A stretch of DNA of 64,000 nucleotides. Source: Myxococcales bacterium. GTDB lineage: Bacteria; Myxococcota_A; Bradymonadia; UBA7976; UBA1532. The notes beneath the pieces were generated by a model. The model ran no database searches and was not told the DNA's origin. It saw only the letters and a program-made list of their open reading frames with translations. Position numbers and translations under genes: made by a program. The stretch spans positions 372,001-436,000 of the forward strand of contig JACKDP010000002.1 of NCBI GenBank assembly GCA_020633435.1. Direction: 5' to 3'. Positions 62,946 to 64,000 of this stretch are shown piece after piece. The stretch's first letter is position 1, and each line of letters starts with the position of its first letter.

Positions 62946-64000
62946 GGCGTCGGATGGTACCCCGGGTCCTCGCCTTCCGCCAGAGAGGCCGCGGCGGCGA
63001 GGACGTGCTTCTTGACGGTGCGGCGGTCGAGGCCGGTGACGCGGGCCACCTGCTCGTAGGTGCCGTGGGTCTCGTAGAGCGCCGCGCAGTAGCGATCGAG
63101 CAGCTCGACGGCCGTGAGCCCGCCCTGGGCGAGGGCCTGGGCGGCGGCGTCGGGGGCCTCGGCCACCGGCGCGGGCAGGTCGCGGCACCGGCCCGTGAGG
63201 AGGACGCGGCGGATGCACTGCTCCAGCTCGCGGACGTTGCCGGGCCAGGGGTGGGCGGGGCCCAGGTCGCGGGCGATGGCGGCCAGCACGTCGGCGGCGA
63301 CCTCGGGGGAGGGCTGGCCGAGGGTGCGGCGCACGAGGGTGGCCACGAGGGCCTCCAGGTCGGCGGGGCCGTCGGCGATGCGGTCGCGCAGGGCCGGCAC
63401 GGCGATGACGTCGGCGCAGAGGCGGTAGTAGAAGTCGTCGCGGAAGCGGCCCTCGGCGCGCAGCTTGTCGAGCGGCCGGTGGGTGGCGGCGATGACGCGG
63501 CCCGAGAACCGGCTGGCGGCGTGGCTGCCCACCGGGGTGAAGCTGCGCTCCTGCAGCACCCGCAACAGCTTGATCTGGATGGGGATGGAGACCTCCCCGA
63601 TCTCGTCGAGGAAGATGGCCCCGTGCGGGCTGCACCGGGCGAAGACGCCGTCGTGGTGGTCCACGGCGCCCGTGAAGGCGCCCTTGCGGTGGCCGAAGAG
63701 CTCCGACTCGATGAGGCTCTCGGGGTACTGGCTCAGGTTCAGGGTGACGAAGGCCTCGGCGAAGCTCTCGGTGAAGCGCTCGCGGGTGGCGTCCCAGGGG
63801 ATGTAGCCGGAGCGGCCGATGGCGGCGGCGGCGGCGCCCTTGCCGGTGCCCGTCTCGCCCAGGAGGATGGTGGAGAAGTCCTCCATCCGGTCCCAGAGCA
63901 GGCGCTCGTAGCGGCCCAGATCGCCCGTGAAGATGTTGTTCCAGAGGGACTCGCGCAGGGCCTGCACCGGCCGGCTCACGCCGGTGAGCCCCTCGGCGAT
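62942..64000 (-). CDS. Sigma-54-dependent activator (5' end outside window)
   Basis: The frame is open through the window's right edge, so the N-terminus (possibly a sensor domain) is not visible; about 352 residues are seen. AAA+ domain with Walker A GETGTGKG, GAFTGA in HRKGAFTGAV, Walker B AIFLDEIGE and sensor RFRDDFYYRLCAD. The C-terminal Fis-like HTH is TYEQVARVTGLDRRTVKKHVL. An internal GTG at 63979 is possible but would start within conserved sequence. It is coupled to deoC (ATGA overlap), so it may control deoC and genes beyond. Second activator of this class in the window. Confidence 0.85.

Overview
The window is very GC-rich, densely coded DNA with strong third-position G/C bias. It looks like a Myxococcota (delta-proteobacterial) chromosome. 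The signs are two OmpA proteins with thrombospondin type 3 repeats, about a dozen lipoproteins with Asp/Ala/Pro-rich linkers after the lipobox, cysteine-rich DUF4215-like repeats, a Ser/Thr kinase fused to an FGE-sulfatase domain, FHA proteins, bacterial enhancer-binding proteins and many GTG starts. The taxon is inferred from gene content, not from a marker gene. I see no rRNA, tRNA, CRISPR array, insertion sequence or prophage.

Layout. 1-16.3 kb: a truncated Ala-rich/Cys-rich secreted protein, a TalC-type transaldolase, an M6 metalloprotease, a double-FHA membrane protein, then a cell-envelope block (TSP3-OmpA, two small membrane proteins, a DegP-type protease, a second TSP3-OmpA), a ceramidase-like lipoprotein that has lost its zinc ligands, and an acyl-CoA dehydrogenase. 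16.3-26.5 kb: a minus-strand operon (sigma-54 activator, TPR lipoprotein, RuvX), a VWA-YARHG lipoprotein, a trypsin-like lipoprotein, an FGE-like protein, a 2OG-Fe(II) oxygenase, a DUF1993 protein and an RTX-repeat protein. 26.5-38.4 kb: methylmalonyl-CoA mutase with its MeaB chaperone, an AraC-type regulator divergent from two small secreted proteins with a 21-bp-period operator between them, a flavoprotein-polyferredoxin fusion, a somatomedin-B lipoprotein, an acyl-CoA-dehydrogenase-like protein and a coiled-coil/beta lipoprotein.

38.5-43.5 kb holds a soluble CHAT protease, an FHA-winged-helix-like protein, a kinase-FGE fusion and a small unknown protein: a plausible signalling or conflict module. 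43.7-52.9 kb holds a HEWTH metalloprotease-like lipoprotein, a VWA/Asp-box/OmpA lipoprotein with a 9-bp repeat in its signal peptide, a methyltransferase and an alpha/beta-hydrolase lipoprotein. 53.4-59.5 kb is the best candidate for a new system: four genes joined by 4-bp stop/start overlaps encoding an ECF-like sigma factor, a zinc-motif transmembrane anti-sigma factor, a subtilisin-like lipoprotein and a TPR-CHAT lipoprotein. It is preceded by a 458-bp gene-free stretch with an 18-bp perfect palindrome and a 14-bp-stem hairpin.

59.5-64 kb is mostly housekeeping (proA, rsfS, rlmH without nadD, a PHA-system protein). It ends with a DeoC carrying an unusual 100-residue N-terminal extension, translationally coupled to a sigma-54 activator cut by the window edge.
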